NCBI GenBank assembly: GCA_963932145.1
Contig: OZ010581.1
Coordinates: 83,862,511-83,926,510 of the forward strand
Origin: Acanthosepion lycidas
Lineage: Eukaryota; Mollusca; Cephalopoda; Sepiida; Sepiidae
DNA length: 64,000 bases
Direction of reading: 5' to 3'
Below, one piece after another: positions 22,561 through 33,248 of the stretch. Numbering within the stretch: position 1 is the first letter of the stretch; each line of letters starts with the position of its first letter. The position numbers and the translations under genes were made by a program. Below the pieces are notes generated by a model, which saw only the letters and a list, made by a program, of their open reading frames with translations, was not told the DNA's origin and searched no databases.

Positions 22561-23307
22561 TTTAGTTTCTTTTTTTTTAAAAGTTAACTTAACTAGGGTG
22601 TTTGCTCATTGGCCCATTTTATTTCGGTCCCTATTTTCCTTTAGTTTAACTCCCCATCCACACCCTCGTTAGGTGGTCAGTGATGTCAGTTCTCTGGTGG
22701 ATGCGGGGCGCCTTTCGTTTCGCGTGTGTGTTTTTCGTATTTGTTGTGTCAGAATGAATGTGTGTCTGTGTGAGTGCTTGGGATGAATGAATGTTTCTAT
22801 ATTATTATAGTCCTGTATCGATTTCGTCCAGTTAACTGATATTTCTGCCACATTTAAGGATTGTGTGTGTGTGGGGGGGTATTACTAACATGATTTTGTT
22901 TAGTTTTTTGTACATAGATTATATTCGTATTGTACATACTCAATGGGGATTTTTTAACTTGTTGTTTTATTCTCCTCCCTCCACAGACGATGATTTGTAT
23001 ATATGGGGACTATTTAGGATTTTCACTGAGACAATGAGGTATTTTGGTGGATGTAGTAAGAAAGGTAAGTAAGAGTGTGTTGTTTTGGTGTCAGGAATAT
23101 TGTTTGTGTGTTTGGGTCAGTGTTTGTGACTTGCTAAGTCTAAAATTAAGACAGATGAAGACTGTCTTTTTCCCTCATCCCCCTTTTTAGGCCTTGTGTG
23201 CATAACTATTACTTCCTTGCTTGTTGCACTGGTTTCTACAATAAACCTGTTACCATTTATCTACCGTGTTTGTCCGTTCCATATACCTATTAGCACAGAA
23301 TGTAACA
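22561..23307 (+). repeat. right part of the split LTR
   Basis: There is no coding capacity. It holds GT-rich stretches, an AATAAA at 23240-23245 followed 60 bp later by the CA end, and the TSD. The LINE/LTR border inside this stretch is uncertain. Confidence 0.5.
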
Positions 23308-23312
23308 ATTAT

Positions 23313-24390
23313 GTCAAAATCGAATGCCATGATCTTTATCGCCCATCTCAAAATTCTTGACGATGTTACTTTTAACAATTCTTTTCTCGGGTTAAATATG
23401 AATTCCAATAGTTTGTGGTTCGATTTTAATAAAAATTTCCTTCCTACCAAAACATTTTGTGCCCTTTCCATGTTCCATAATTGCTAATGCTTCTTTTTCA
23501 CTATTCAAGTAGTTAATCTTGACTGACGTTAACCTTCTTGATATGTACATGATTGGATGTTCTTCTTTCGATATGATAGCAGCAATCGCCTTTTCACTCG
23601 CATCTGTGGTTAATGTTACTTCTTTATGTGGATAAAAATTTTTTATTATTGGTTTGCTCTGAAGTATTTTCTTTACTGTTTCTAAAGCGATAGTTTGCTC
23701 TTGTGTCCAATTAAATTGATTATTTTACTTGCGTAATTTTGCAAATGGCTCTATTACGTTGCTGTATCTTGGAATGTATTTACTATAAAAATTTATCAGC
23801 CCCCAAAAGGTTTCTAACTCTTTTTTATTTGTTGGAGGAGCTATTTCTGTTATTTTCTTTGTTAATCTCTCGTAAGGTGATGTGCTTTCTTTTGATATTT
23901 GATGTCCTCTAAATATGATATCTTCTTGCACTCAAAACTACATTTGTCTTTGTTTATAGTCATGCCTGCCTTGTTCAGCCTCACTAAAATTTGCTCTGTT
24001 TTATATTTCAATTCTTCTCTGGTTCTTGCGCCTACACATATATCGTCCTGGTAAATTATCATATTTTTTATTTTTCTTAATAAGACTCTTTCAATTGCTT
24101 TCTGAAAAATATGACTTGATGTCTTTACCCCAAACGGTAGACGGGTCCATCTTAGCAAGCATAAAGAGGTGTTTATTGTAGTTACTTCCTTGAATTTTTC
24201 ATCAATTTCTATTTGGTTGTATGCTGCCTTGAGATCAATTTTCACAAAGTATTCCATTTTCGCTAACTCGCGGATTAGTTTCAATATTTGGCAATGGAAA
24301 AGAGTCCGAACATATCTGGTGATTTACCCCTATTTTGTAATCACCACAAATCCTTAAATCTCCATCAGGTTTCGTTATCACTACTATTGG
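23313..24390 (-). pseudogene. Gypsy RT and RNase H (element B)
   Basis: Read from high to low coordinates. The RT start has a KPDGDLRICG-type segment (about 24340-24380). VKIDLKAAYNQIEIDEKF at about 24190-24250 has the first catalytic Asp, then LPFGVKTSSHIFQKAIERVL. The catalytic box IIYQDDICVGA lies at about 24030-24060. The thumb/connection segments (FWGLINFYSKYIPRYSN) are at about 23760-23830. RNase H covers 23313-23700 and includes ILRWAIKIMAFDFDI before the insertion site. Frameshifts lie near 23900 and 23725. It is the best-preserved RT of this lineage here, with both catalytic regions intact. Confidence 0.85.
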
Positions 24391-24706
24391 TGCCAGCCAG
24401 CTTCCTCAAATCTACCGTTTCATCTGGCCCAAGCCGCCGTTCGGTGAACTGCCTCCAGGAGACAAAGGGGTCCGCACCGAATGCCACGTATAGAGCCTGC
24501 TTAATTTCCTCCAAGTCTGCGTCATCCCTGAGCTGCTGATACACGGCGTAAGCTCCTTTGGTGAGCCTCAGAGGGATGACCAGTGCGGGATCTTTAACTT
24601 TACACAGCCGGAAGACCCGCTCGGCCTTTTCCCACCACTCGACCACAGACGGGCCAGCAGGGGAACCGTCGAACTCTGGTATCAACTTCAAGTCTAATCT
24701 GTCCAT
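24391..24706 (-). pseudogene. gag of a different Gypsy family (A), truncated
   Basis: The minus-strand frame starts with ATG at 24704-24706 and encodes about 100 residues of a Gypsy capsid. It begins MDRLDLKLIPEFDG, then has SVVEWWEKAERVFRLCKV and FVSWRQFTERRL. It stops matching gag at about 24400, where the sequence switches to RT of element B in another frame. Base composition is clearly more GC-rich than B. The 5' end of this gag directly adjoins the LTR at 24706-25084. It is a fusion by recombination or deletion, not a working gene. Confidence 0.75.
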
Positions 24707-25084
24707 GTTGTAGTAATGGCCGAAATAGCTTGTAGCAAGGGTGTCAAATTCAAGGGTGAAAGGGACGCAACTTTTTCCGTCGAAAAATGTCTTACACGCT
24801 GCAACGCAAAGCCATGTACACCGAACACTGGTGTAATGCTGTTCTGTTCATTTTTCCAAGCGACCTGCTTTTATGGAGTCCAGAAACACCTCATTACCAT
24901 GCGTGTAACGCGACTTTGCGTGACTGCACGAGACCGTAAATATTAAAAGTCACGGACGCCACCTTGGACCCTTTCCTTTCTCAACCCACAGGACAGACAG
25001 ACGCGAGGGCGTTTGGGAGGTAAGCCATTCCTTTTTTCCCCACAGGCCGAGTCCATTTAGTCCATAAAGGTAGGATCCATAACA
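24706..25084 (-). repeat. LTR of Gypsy family A
   Basis: On the minus strand it begins TGTTATGGATCC right after the purine tract GCGAGGGGGG and ends TTACTACAACA, giving 379 bp with TG...CA ends. The next bases read TGG, the usual first bases of a primer-binding site. A CCATAAAAGC segment may be its TATA region. The pol of another A copy precedes it and the gag of A follows it, so this LTR lies between two A internal regions, as in a tandem with a shared LTR. Confidence 0.7.
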
Positions 25085-25117
25085 CCCCCCTCGCAAGCCT
25101 TTACCTCCGCAGGAGTC

Positions 25118-25468
25118 TCAATATCGTCTCCTTTTTGGATTGATGACGAGAGAGTCCGTGGACTTCCGCTTTCTTTTAGATCGTCGCGGTTCTGGAACTG
25201 CTTGGGGTATTTGAATGTCGAAGGTGTCGTAAATGGTATCCATGCATTCATCCAACAGTGGTTTCCTGATTTGATTCAGGTGTCTCTTATGAGGGAAAAG
25301 AGGGCATTGAATTATGTAGACCATATTTCCAATCCTCTTTTCTATCGCACCAGGTTCCCAGAAGGATGTGTTATTTTTAAACATCTTGAAGAATACTTTT
25401 TCGCCTGGGCTGTATTTAGACCTTGGTACAACGGAGGTCGGACCTTGTTTTGTTTGTTTGGGCAGCAA
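25118..25468 (-). pseudogene. C-terminal part of family A integrase
   Basis: The 116-codon frame has YSPGEKVFFKMFKNNTSFWE, continuing into PGAIEKRIGNMVYII. This is the SH3-like C-terminal integrase region of Gypsy elements, where a (G/P)-x-x-V-x-x-(K/R) start and a W-x-x-G-x-I core are usual. It ends in a basic stretch (RRSKRKRKSTDSL), possibly a nuclear localisation or DNA-binding tail. The polypurine tract and LTR follow directly. Confidence 0.75.
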
Positions 25469-25960
25469 TTTATCAAAAATGGATCTTACCGGAGATAGTG
25501 AAGCTGGCGCGTTAACATTTGGCGTGATCCTGTAAACTTGTAAAAACTGCTGCAGGGCCTTTTCCTTTGGGGTGCCGCAAGCTTTTTTCAGGGCTCTTTT
25601 TAGGGTGTCTACGAAGCGTTCTGTTTGACCATTCGACCTCGGGTGATATGGAGCGGGGTGTTGTAATGTGTTTTATCTGAAAATCTCGCAGAACTCTTTA
25701 AAGTCGGTCGAAGTAAATTGAGTTCCGTTGTCACTGACCAAGCAATCTACTACCCCAAAACGAGCGAATAATTCGTGAAGGTAGCTTATTGTTGCCTCCG
25801 TAGTGGGATTTTTTTTATATCGGAACACTTCCGGCCATTTTGAATAACTATCTACTACAATTAGATAGTAGAATCCCTCTAGCGGTCCCGCAAAGTCCAC
25901 GTGGATCCTTGATCAAGGTCGGTCCGTCTTTGGTCACGGTTTATGTGTGATAGCTGGTGC
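25469..25960 (-). pseudogene. family A integrase core
   Basis: The segment MDFAGPLEGFYYLIVVDSYS (25841-25900) carries the first catalytic Asp and continues into KWPEVF. LVSDNGTQFTSTDFKEFC at about 25685-25740 carries the second. The Glu region lies about 100 bp further on in another frame, near 25610. A frameshift at about 25672 splits the core. Confidence 0.8.
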
Positions 25961-27115
25961 TTTTGCCGCCAATGCACAGCCCTTGCATGTGTTGACCATA
26001 TTTTCGATGTCCTGGTCCACTTTAGGCCAGTATACGTAGCTGCGCATTAGACATTTCATCCTATTTTTCCCTGGATGCCCAATGTGAATATCCTTCAGGA
26101 TTCTCTTCTGTATGTTTTTTGGAATGACGACTCTCTCGCTGTATAGGAGTACCTTGTCACATAGGGAAAAACTGTTTGATATGTGTTGGTCCTTCTCTGA
26201 AATTTTTGTTTTTGTTGCGCTAATGAATTCATCATTGCAGGCTTTGTTTTATTTCTTGTAGCATGACAGGAAGTTCTCTTATAGTGCTACACAATAAAGT
26301 TTTTATTTCCCCCTCCGTTCGTAGTAAATGATCACAGAATCTTCTAAGGGTTCCCTATGTCTTGGAACCAGTCTAGAAAGTCCGTCGGCGTGACAGATTT
26401 TTTTCGAGGAGAGGTATTCCAACTTGAAGTTGTAATTTAGGAGAACTGTCCCCCACCTCAGCAGTCTGTTTGCCGTATAACCGGGTAATCCTTTTTTTGA
26501 CCCGAAAATACTGAGTAGCGGTTTATGGTCTGTTTGTAATGTGAAAAATCTTCCGTGTATGTAATCGTCAAATTTCGTGACTGAATATGATTGCTAATGC
26601 TTCTCTTTCTATTTGGGAATAGTTCTTTTCCGCTGGGAGCAGGGTCCTTGATGCATAAGCGATGTGCTTTTGCGTTCCATCTGGCATTTTATGAAGGATG
26701 AACGCTCCTATTCCATGCGAGCTTGCGTCGCTAGCAACTATGATCTCGAGGTTCGGGTCGTAGTGCGTAAGGAATAAATCCGATGTTAGGACTTTGAAAG
26801 TTTTCTCGAATGCCTCCTGGCATTCGGGTGTCCATTCCCAAACCTTATCTTTTCTTAAAAGCTCATTCAGCGGGCACGGAGGTTATGCATATTTGGGATA
26901 AATGCTTGGTAGTAATTCGCTAACCTCAAAAAGCTCTGTAGCACTGTGATGTTTTCAGGAGCCGGTATGTCCTTAATTGCAGTGGCCCTTTCTGGGTCCG
27001 GTCTCCTACCATCTTTGTCTATGATGTGACCCAAATATTTGATTTCTTTCATGAAGAAGTCACATTTGCCTTCCTTTATTTTGAAGCCATAGTCTTGTAT
27101 TTGGGAAAATACTTA

Positions 27116-28009
27116 GGGGTTGTGATTTGAACCAAGATGCTTCAGAAAACATCACTGTGACAGCCAGAATTATGAGAAAGGACTTGTCACTATGAAGACC
27201 CACTTCTGATCATTAAATTATGGCATAAGATCTGCTTGAGAAAAAGATGATAAAAATAATAATAATAAATTTAATAAAATATCTTTAATTTCTTCTACTT
27301 TATATCACCAAATGAGCATGCAAGTATGAGTACTAAAAATAATTTTAATAAACAGTTTACTGATATCCTGAATATAAAAAAATGTCTTCACCAACTATAT
27401 TCAACTTTTTAAAAGAAAATAATTTAGTTGTTTGTGAAAATATGAGAGGGTGTTGAAAATTCTTAGCCTAATCCACTTCTCAAAATCTGGTTAAACATTT
27501 GGAGGGAATTACTTCATCATTGAACTTCTCAGCATTACTTCATAGACATAGAAATCAAAAAGTAACATTGCCATACAAGTGCTTTGGCTGAATCTATTCA
27601 ATGTTTGAGAGAAAATTTCCTGCTTAAATATTGTACATGTATTGCAATCTAATATTATAAATTTGTACATATTTTTTCTAATTACATACCTATATGTGTA
27701 ATACTTTCAGTATTTATATGCTTCTCTTCAAATATATGGATTCTGCTGTTACAAATTACATTATTATCCACAAATCCATTAATATTCCTGTTTTGAAAGC
27801 AAAATTTTACTGATGTTATTTTATGACCATAATATACAACATTAAATTTTTTATATATATATACTACCTATGACTTGTATTGGACTGTGAAAAAAGTAAT
27901 TGCTAAATGCTAACAAGCAAAGAAAATTAAAATGGCAAGAAGAAAAATAGCAGTTTATATATTTTTTTTTTTAAGTTCTTGTATAATATAATTAAATATA
28001 ATGTCAGAG
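27116..28009. other. AT-rich non-coding stretch
   Basis: No gene, RNA or domain is recognised. Short AAT and TA runs are present. Confidence 0.6.
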
Positions 28010-28700
28010 ACAGGTGTCTGTTTGTCAGTCAGAGAGTTCCCGCTTGCAGATGATATAGCTTTGGTTGTTCACTCAGAAATGGCCCTTCAACAGGTAACAT
28101 CTTACTTTGCAAAGGCCACAAAACACTTTGAGTTCAGCCTTAAAAATTAATTCTTCATCAGCCTGCAGCAAACCAAATGTGCTACCTGCCTTCTGTCATC
28201 CTGACAAAGCTTCAAAATGATTCTAGACTTTACCTACTTAGGCAATATCATATCAAACTGGATAAAAAAGTAGTCAACACACTAGCTAAGTTTATGAAGG
28301 CTTTATTAAACTATGTAAACGTGTCTGGGTCAACAGAAACCCTATAAAAGACAAAAAGTCATCATGTTGTCTGCCCTTTTATACAGTGCCAAATCTTGAG
28401 TCATATACTGATGTCACTAATGCCAACTTAAGCATTTTCATCAACACTGCCTCCACACCATCCTTAATGTACATTGAAGCAATTTCACCACTAACATCAA
28501 TGTTCTCAAGTCAACCAAAACTATAAGCATTAAAGACTACAAAAGACTCAACTGTTGTGGGTAGGCCATATTGTGAGAATGGAAGACTGTTATATTCTAA
28601 AGACCTTCCTGTTCAGAGAATTAGATTCTGACTGCCAGATAACTTTGACTCCATTAAAGAGATATAAACTATCTTTTCAATTATGCCTGTGGAGTTAACC
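28010..28700 (+). pseudogene. decayed LINE RT and C-terminal region
   Basis: The plus strand has the RT box LADDIALVVHSEMALQQVTS (about 28045-28110), where the FADD-A-type motif is usual. The FTYLGNIIS-like connection segment follows (about 28215-28260). The C-terminal HCLHTILNVH and GHIVRMEDC-like segments (about 28440-28600) are split by a frameshift. Stops are frequent. A related C-terminal piece lies at 36660-36862. Confidence 0.7.
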
Positions 28701-29026
28701 TCTGCAAGTAAGAAGCAGAAGTAGGTGATATGGAGGTACCAGATCTATCAGGGAACCAAACTCGTTAAAATAGGCTACACTAGGAGAATGAAAGTTCTAT
28801 ATGGTTGGTTCCCCTGTCCTCTCTTAGTCTATTTGTTGTTATTTTTGTTATTATTAATCACAAGAAATTCTGCAATACAGAAAAGCCATCTAAATATTCT
28901 TTTGTGGTGAAGCCAAGCTATGATATGATTTTTACAAATGACTGTCATATATACATTTATTTGTATTTTGTTTTTATTTAATGAATATGTATTCTGATTT
29001 CTTATTTATATATTAGGTTTTCATAA
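28701..29026. other. AT-rich spacer
   Basis: No feature is recognised between the LINE relic and the next LTR. Confidence 0.5.
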
Positions 29027-29141
29027 TGTAATAATAATGAACTATCCCATCCTATCCATTTCAATACTAACCACTCTGTATAAAAGCCCTCTGATTACTT
29101 ATGGTTCAATTTAGCAGAATAAAGCTTCTTAAGTTGATATT
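29027..29141 (+). repeat. 5' LTR of Gypsy F
   Basis: It begins TGTAATAATAATGAAC and carries TATAAAAG at 29079-29086 and AATAAA at 29118-29123. The following TGGTGCTAAGAGGGAG at 29142 looks like a primer-binding site. It aligns with 31195-31309 nearly throughout. Confidence 0.8.
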
Positions 29142-29189
29142 TGGTGCTAAGAGGGAGTATCACCACTAGTGAAGAATTTTTAACAATTT

Positions 29190-29568
29190 TCTGGTGGATG
29201 GTCACAGTGCTACTTGCAATAAACTGCATTACTTATCAAAAATTGTGTCTGCGAATATTTTTGAATTCTTTTCCAAAGCAACTACTTCCAAGGAGGCTCT
29301 GGGAACCCTTGATATCAAGAAAAAAATACAAAATGATCTCAAGACATCTGCTTGCTATAGGCATCAGAAGTCTCCCAAATCTATCAGTAATTTCCTCAAG
29401 AAACTTAACATACTTAGTAAGAACTGTACCTTTACAGCCATGTTAGCTGAGCAGCATCAGGTGGAATTGGTAAGACATGCTTTCATTAATGGACTGCTAT
29501 CAGTAAACATCTGGCAGCATCTTTTGGAACAAGAAAGTCTCACCCTCCAGGCTCTAGCAGGCATATGA
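29190..29568 (+). pseudogene. Gypsy gag capsid region (F)
   Basis: The frame 29194-29568 has the capsid features of Gypsy gag: SISNFLKKLNILSKNCTF, equivalent to the x-x-F-x-x-R-L-x-x-L-A-x-x-C-x-F pattern. The VELVRHAFINGL and LLEQESLTLQALAGI segments follow, matching the usual (I/V)-x-x-G-x-x and L-x-x-A pattern. It stops at 29566-29568, before any zinc knuckle. The frame is unusually clean for this window, about 125 codons. Confidence 0.75.
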
Positions 29569-29699
29569 ATTAGCTAGAGCATCAGAAGAATTAAAAGAAA
29601 ACATAAAAATGCTGCTATTACTACTATCATCCCCTCATACTTCTAGTGGTGGAGAGGGACATTATGGACTGCACCATTTCTGCCTCACTAAGACAATCA

Positions 29700-31116
29700 A
29701 GAAGACATGTATCATTCTTCTCGAGAACACTTTCACAACTGGAATACTAACATTCAGCCATAGAAAAGGAAGCATATGCCATTGTAGAATCTCTAAGAAA
29801 ATAGCAGCCTTACCTACTAGGCTAACATTTCAAATTAATAATGGATCAAAAGTTAGTTGCATTTATGCTCAACATGAAAATTACCAAATAAAGTGAAAAA
29901 TAAGAAAATAGCTAGGTGGCAGATAGAACTTGCCTATTTCTTGTTCAGTATCACATACTGCCCTGGCAAACACACTTTCAAGAATGCGCAGCATGATAAC
30001 CTGCAAAGAAGCCACACAAAAATCTATGTTACCTAGGCATAACAAGAATGCTAGATTTAAAATGAATTAGGAACCTACCTTTCTTCATGGAAGATATAAA
30101 AGAAACAATAAGGAACTGCTGGATATGAGCTGAACTAAAACCCAAATTTATAGACCTGTCACGGGAACAGTAATAAAAGCCATGTAACCATATGAGAGGC
30201 TTACCCAGGATTTCAAGGGGAAAATTCTCATCTAAAACTAAAGACAAATATCTATTAACAATAATAGACAAATTCATGCTCTTACCATTCATAATTCCCT
30301 CTTCTCTGTATTCGAGTTACCTGCCTATATTTACTCAGTCCAAGGGAGCACCTTTATGTCTGCAGGTCAGACAGTTCATGCATGAACAAGGAACAGCCAC
30401 TAGTAGGATTACCCCATATAACTTGGTAATGGTCAATGCGAGAAATATAATGACAGGATTTGGAAAACTATACAATTAGTAGTAGACAACAATGTGTACA
30501 CCATTGACTTTAATATTGACTGCCTTACATGCCATGAAATCACTACTATACACAGTTATGAATGCCATTCCACACAAAAGATTCTTTTTGTTCCTGAGAA
30601 GATGCTCTATGGGCACTTTACTGCCATTGTGGTTGTTACAATCAGGAACAGTGCCATTAAAATGCCACCTGCACCAGAATAAACAAGAATAACTAATAGA
30701 TAGAATAGAACTGATAGAAACTAGTCCTTAATATGCCTTAATGCACTACCCCAACAGAAGGCAAGATATGATCTCTCTAAGAGACCTCGCCTTGGCAGAA
30801 GTGGGAAGTGAACCAGAAATCTCCAAAGAGCTCAGGATGCCAGTCCATGACACTCTAACTGACGACTTCAGGGATTACTTACAACCTCCTAGCCCTAGAT
30901 CCTCATGATATGAATCAAGCACAGATGAGTGAACAATGTTACAAAAACCTGGCCCATCCTACCACAGAGGGCAATTTAATCTATCAGTGGAGAAGGCTGG
31001 AACTTAATAAAGTGAGACTCTATGACACTGAATCTCAGAAAAACAACGGCTCTGAGACCTCCTCCAAACCAGAGGAAGAAAACCTGGAAGATCCTAACAA
31101 AGTCAAACCAGTATGA
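29700..31116 (+). pseudogene. RNase H end, integrase and tail of Gypsy F
   Basis: KIARWQIELAYFLFSITYCP, continuing GKHTF (about 29905-29985), is the conserved end of RNase H (x-x-x-R-W-x-x-x-L-x-x-F-x-F-x-I-x-Y-x-P-G-x-x). The integrase core (30190-30480) keeps KDKYLLTIIDKFMLLPF with one Asp and a decayed ATSRITPYN segment. The tail 30910-31116 is Glu/Lys/Asn-rich and ends before the 3' LTR. Frameshifts and stops are numerous. Confidence 0.75.
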
Positions 31117-31194
31117 AGATAACAAAAGACCCACAAGATGTGCAGGCATCTAAAGGATTTTCTCCCATACAAGTAAAACAATACTGAGGGAGAA

Positions 31195-31309
31195 TGTGAT
31201 AATAATGAGCTATCTCATCCTACCTATTTCGATACTAACCACTCTGTATAAAAGCTGTCTAATCACTAGCAGTTCAATTTAGCTGAATAAAGCTTCTTAA
31301 GTTGATATT
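31195..31309 (+). repeat. 3' LTR of Gypsy F
   Basis: It begins TGTGATAATAATGAGC right after the purine tract ACTGAGGGAGAA. It has a TATAAAAG box and an AATAAA like the 5' LTR. Confidence 0.8.
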
Positions 31310-31758
31310 TAGCATTGTCTATTCATTACACATGAGAAACAAGAACACATGTTGGATAACAATAACTATCAACTGCAACAACATATTTATTAAGAAAAAT
31401 ACATATAGTTCAGCCATTTTTTCAAGTAAATATTGCTTTAATTTTATCAAACACATTTATTTAATGAAATGGTACCTACTTCTCAAATAAACAATTCTCT
31501 ATTTTAATTAACAGCATTTTCATAACCTACCTTGAGTATCCCCTGGGTCTTGTAAAGGGTGAAGTATATTGTTAAAAAAATATATATTTTTCTTGCTTAA
31601 TTGGAAGTATATGGGTCATACAGGCCAACTACATTTCTTTTCCATTTTTCTCTGTCCAAGATGAGTATCCACAATTCAACAGCTGTTTTCTGTGTGATGT
31701 TCTCTATGTGATTTCCATAGATGTCCCTTCATATTTTTGCCATGCTGTGGTTAGTAGT
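31310..31758. other. AT-rich spacer
   Basis: No feature is recognised. Confidence 0.5.
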
Positions 31759-32813
31759 TGTTATGGATTTGTAGCATATAGGTGAACCACAGGTTCAAAA
31801 AAAAGGAAAAGGTGGGATCCTTTCTCAGTGTTCACTCAGGGATGGAAGTGACACAAGGGAGTCAGCAAAAATAGACATGAGACAAAGAATTTCAAAATGG
31901 AACATTTATTTACAAATACAGAAACAAATAAAGAAAAGAAAAAAATTGTCTAACCAAGGGGAGAGGGATTATAAAAGAACAGAGGTACAAGTGAATACAT
32001 ATATATAACAAGATCAAGCCAAGAAATCAACTTATCTATCTTGATGGGCCAGTTGAATTGATATCTCCACACAAAGTTCTAATCTGCCAAAGTAAGAGGC
32101 CTTATGTGAAAACAATATTTTGTCAACTGGCAAGATTTACCTTGAGTCTTTTTCTTTCAGAATGACCTAGGATCCACAGGATTTTTTGGCTTTTTAGCTT
32201 TATGCCTATTTGGCTAATGTAACCAGAGGTATGTCTGAAAAAATGGAGAAAAGGAAAGAGTAGGGAGATGATTTCAATGGGAGTAGGTTTCAAATTACAA
32301 GTAGTTTTAACGCTGCTAATGAAAAAGGCAAGAGGAATCTTTCACAGAGTGAAATTTACATAGAAACAAGCACTAAAATGACTAAATATTTTTTCACAAT
32401 ATGCAAATAACACAATATACAATATAGCCTTGTACAAAATTTCCCTTGAAATCATCAAGGTAGAATAACAGCTCTTCAAAATACAAATATATTTTCTCTT
32501 AAAAAACAAAAGTTTTGATAAATAAATGTTTTTCCTTAACAACAAAGGAATTTTAACAACTTACTTTTCAAACAATAGTTCATATAAATCAATTTCTTAA
32601 CAACAAAAGAAATTTATATACTTTTCAAAAGTTCACAATTCAAAATGTTGAAGATTCAACGGTTGAAAGTCAAAGAGGGTGAGAAAGAGTTGACCTACCT
32701 CAAGTAAAGCCGGTTCTCTGGTTCCTTTAGACAAAATATTCAGAGTTTTAGAACAGGGGTTCTCATTATGAGATAAATTCTCACAGGTTTAGAAAAGATG
32801 TTCTCATAAATTC

Positions 32814-32845
<32 letters not shown>

Positions 32846-33248
32846 CTTCTTCTTCTTCTTCTTCCCCAGCAACAGTTGTAGTAGTAACTGCAACAGTCTT
32901 TTATAATTCCAAGTCACAAGTTTTTATCCTGTGTGTCCAAATGGTGTCACTGTATCACCTTGCAGTATGCCTGTTTTAATCTAAAAATTTCAGTGTTCTT
33001 GCTCAAAATTGACACATTTTTTGCTTCCATTGCAAATGCATGATATTGCTTTGATGATTTTGTAGTGACAACATATTTAAAGTATTAATTATTCAGTGAA
33101 GTATTTGTTTCTTTAAAGTAGCATGTAAATTAAAAAAAGTGCTTTTGCCTTTGAGAAAAAATATTATGTCATGTTTTTAGCACTAGGTCATTTTTATGAA
33201 AAACCTTACTCCTTCAGTAATTTATAAAATAGTAATGAAAAATAGGTT
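31759..33248. other. possible LTR-like segment with a TTC microsatellite
   Basis: TGTTATGGATTTGTAGC at 31759 resembles the start of the family E LTR at 33249. There is no coding capacity. A TTC/CTT microsatellite of about 17 units lies at about 32815-32866. The 3' border is not visible, so an LTR is only a suggestion. Confidence 0.3.

Larger units (their letters stand above)
16431..23307 (+). mobile_element. LTR (probably solo) inserted into element B, itself split by a LINE
   Basis: The insert begins TGATGTAATGG at 16431 and ends AGAATGTAACA at 23307. ATTAT lies immediately outside on both sides (16426-16430 and 23308-23312). TG...CA ends and a 5-bp duplication are the signature of LTR-element integration. 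A TATAAG box at 16490-16495 and an AATAAA at 23240-23245 sit where an LTR promoter and poly(A) signal are expected. The middle is a LINE. I find no LTR-element coding and no second LTR, so the simplest reading is a solo LTR later hit by the LINE. Confidence 0.7.
14951..24400 (-). mobile_element. Ty3/Gypsy element B, split by a nested insertion
   Basis: This minus-strand element lies in two parts. 23308-24400 carries RT and RNase H; 14951-16430 carries the end of RNase H, integrase, the acidic tail and the 3' LTR. An insertion at 16431-23307, flanked by ATTAT on both sides, separates them. Removing it with one ATTAT copy leaves the reading frame continuous across the break. The 5' part (gag, protease, 5' LTR) is missing. 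Its place is taken by gag of an unrelated Gypsy family, joined at about 24391-24401. Confidence 0.85.
25085..27115 (-). mobile_element. Gypsy family A pol region, truncated at its 5' side
   Basis: From high to low coordinates: the end of RT (IKYLGHIIDKDGRRPDPERA and FLRLANYYQAFIP, 26867-27052), RNase H (about 26580-26860, with an ASDASSHGIGAFIL segment), a decayed linker, integrase, and a basic C-terminal end. The RT core and everything upstream are cut off at about 27115. The RNase H and linker carry stops. The family differs from B in sequence and in higher GC content. Confidence 0.8.
29027..31309 (+). mobile_element. internally deleted Gypsy element with two LTRs (F)
   Basis: Direct repeats 29027-29141 and 31195-31309 (about 115 bp, well conserved) bound an interior of only 2.05 kb. 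It contains gag (29190-29570), the end of RNase H (about 29700-30000), integrase (30190-30490) and a C-terminal tail (to 31116). Protease, all of RT and the start of RNase H are missing, so a large deletion joins gag to RNase H near 29600-29700. The LTRs contain TATAAAAG and AATAAA. Copy number could be sustained only by proteins supplied from elsewhere. Confidence 0.8.
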
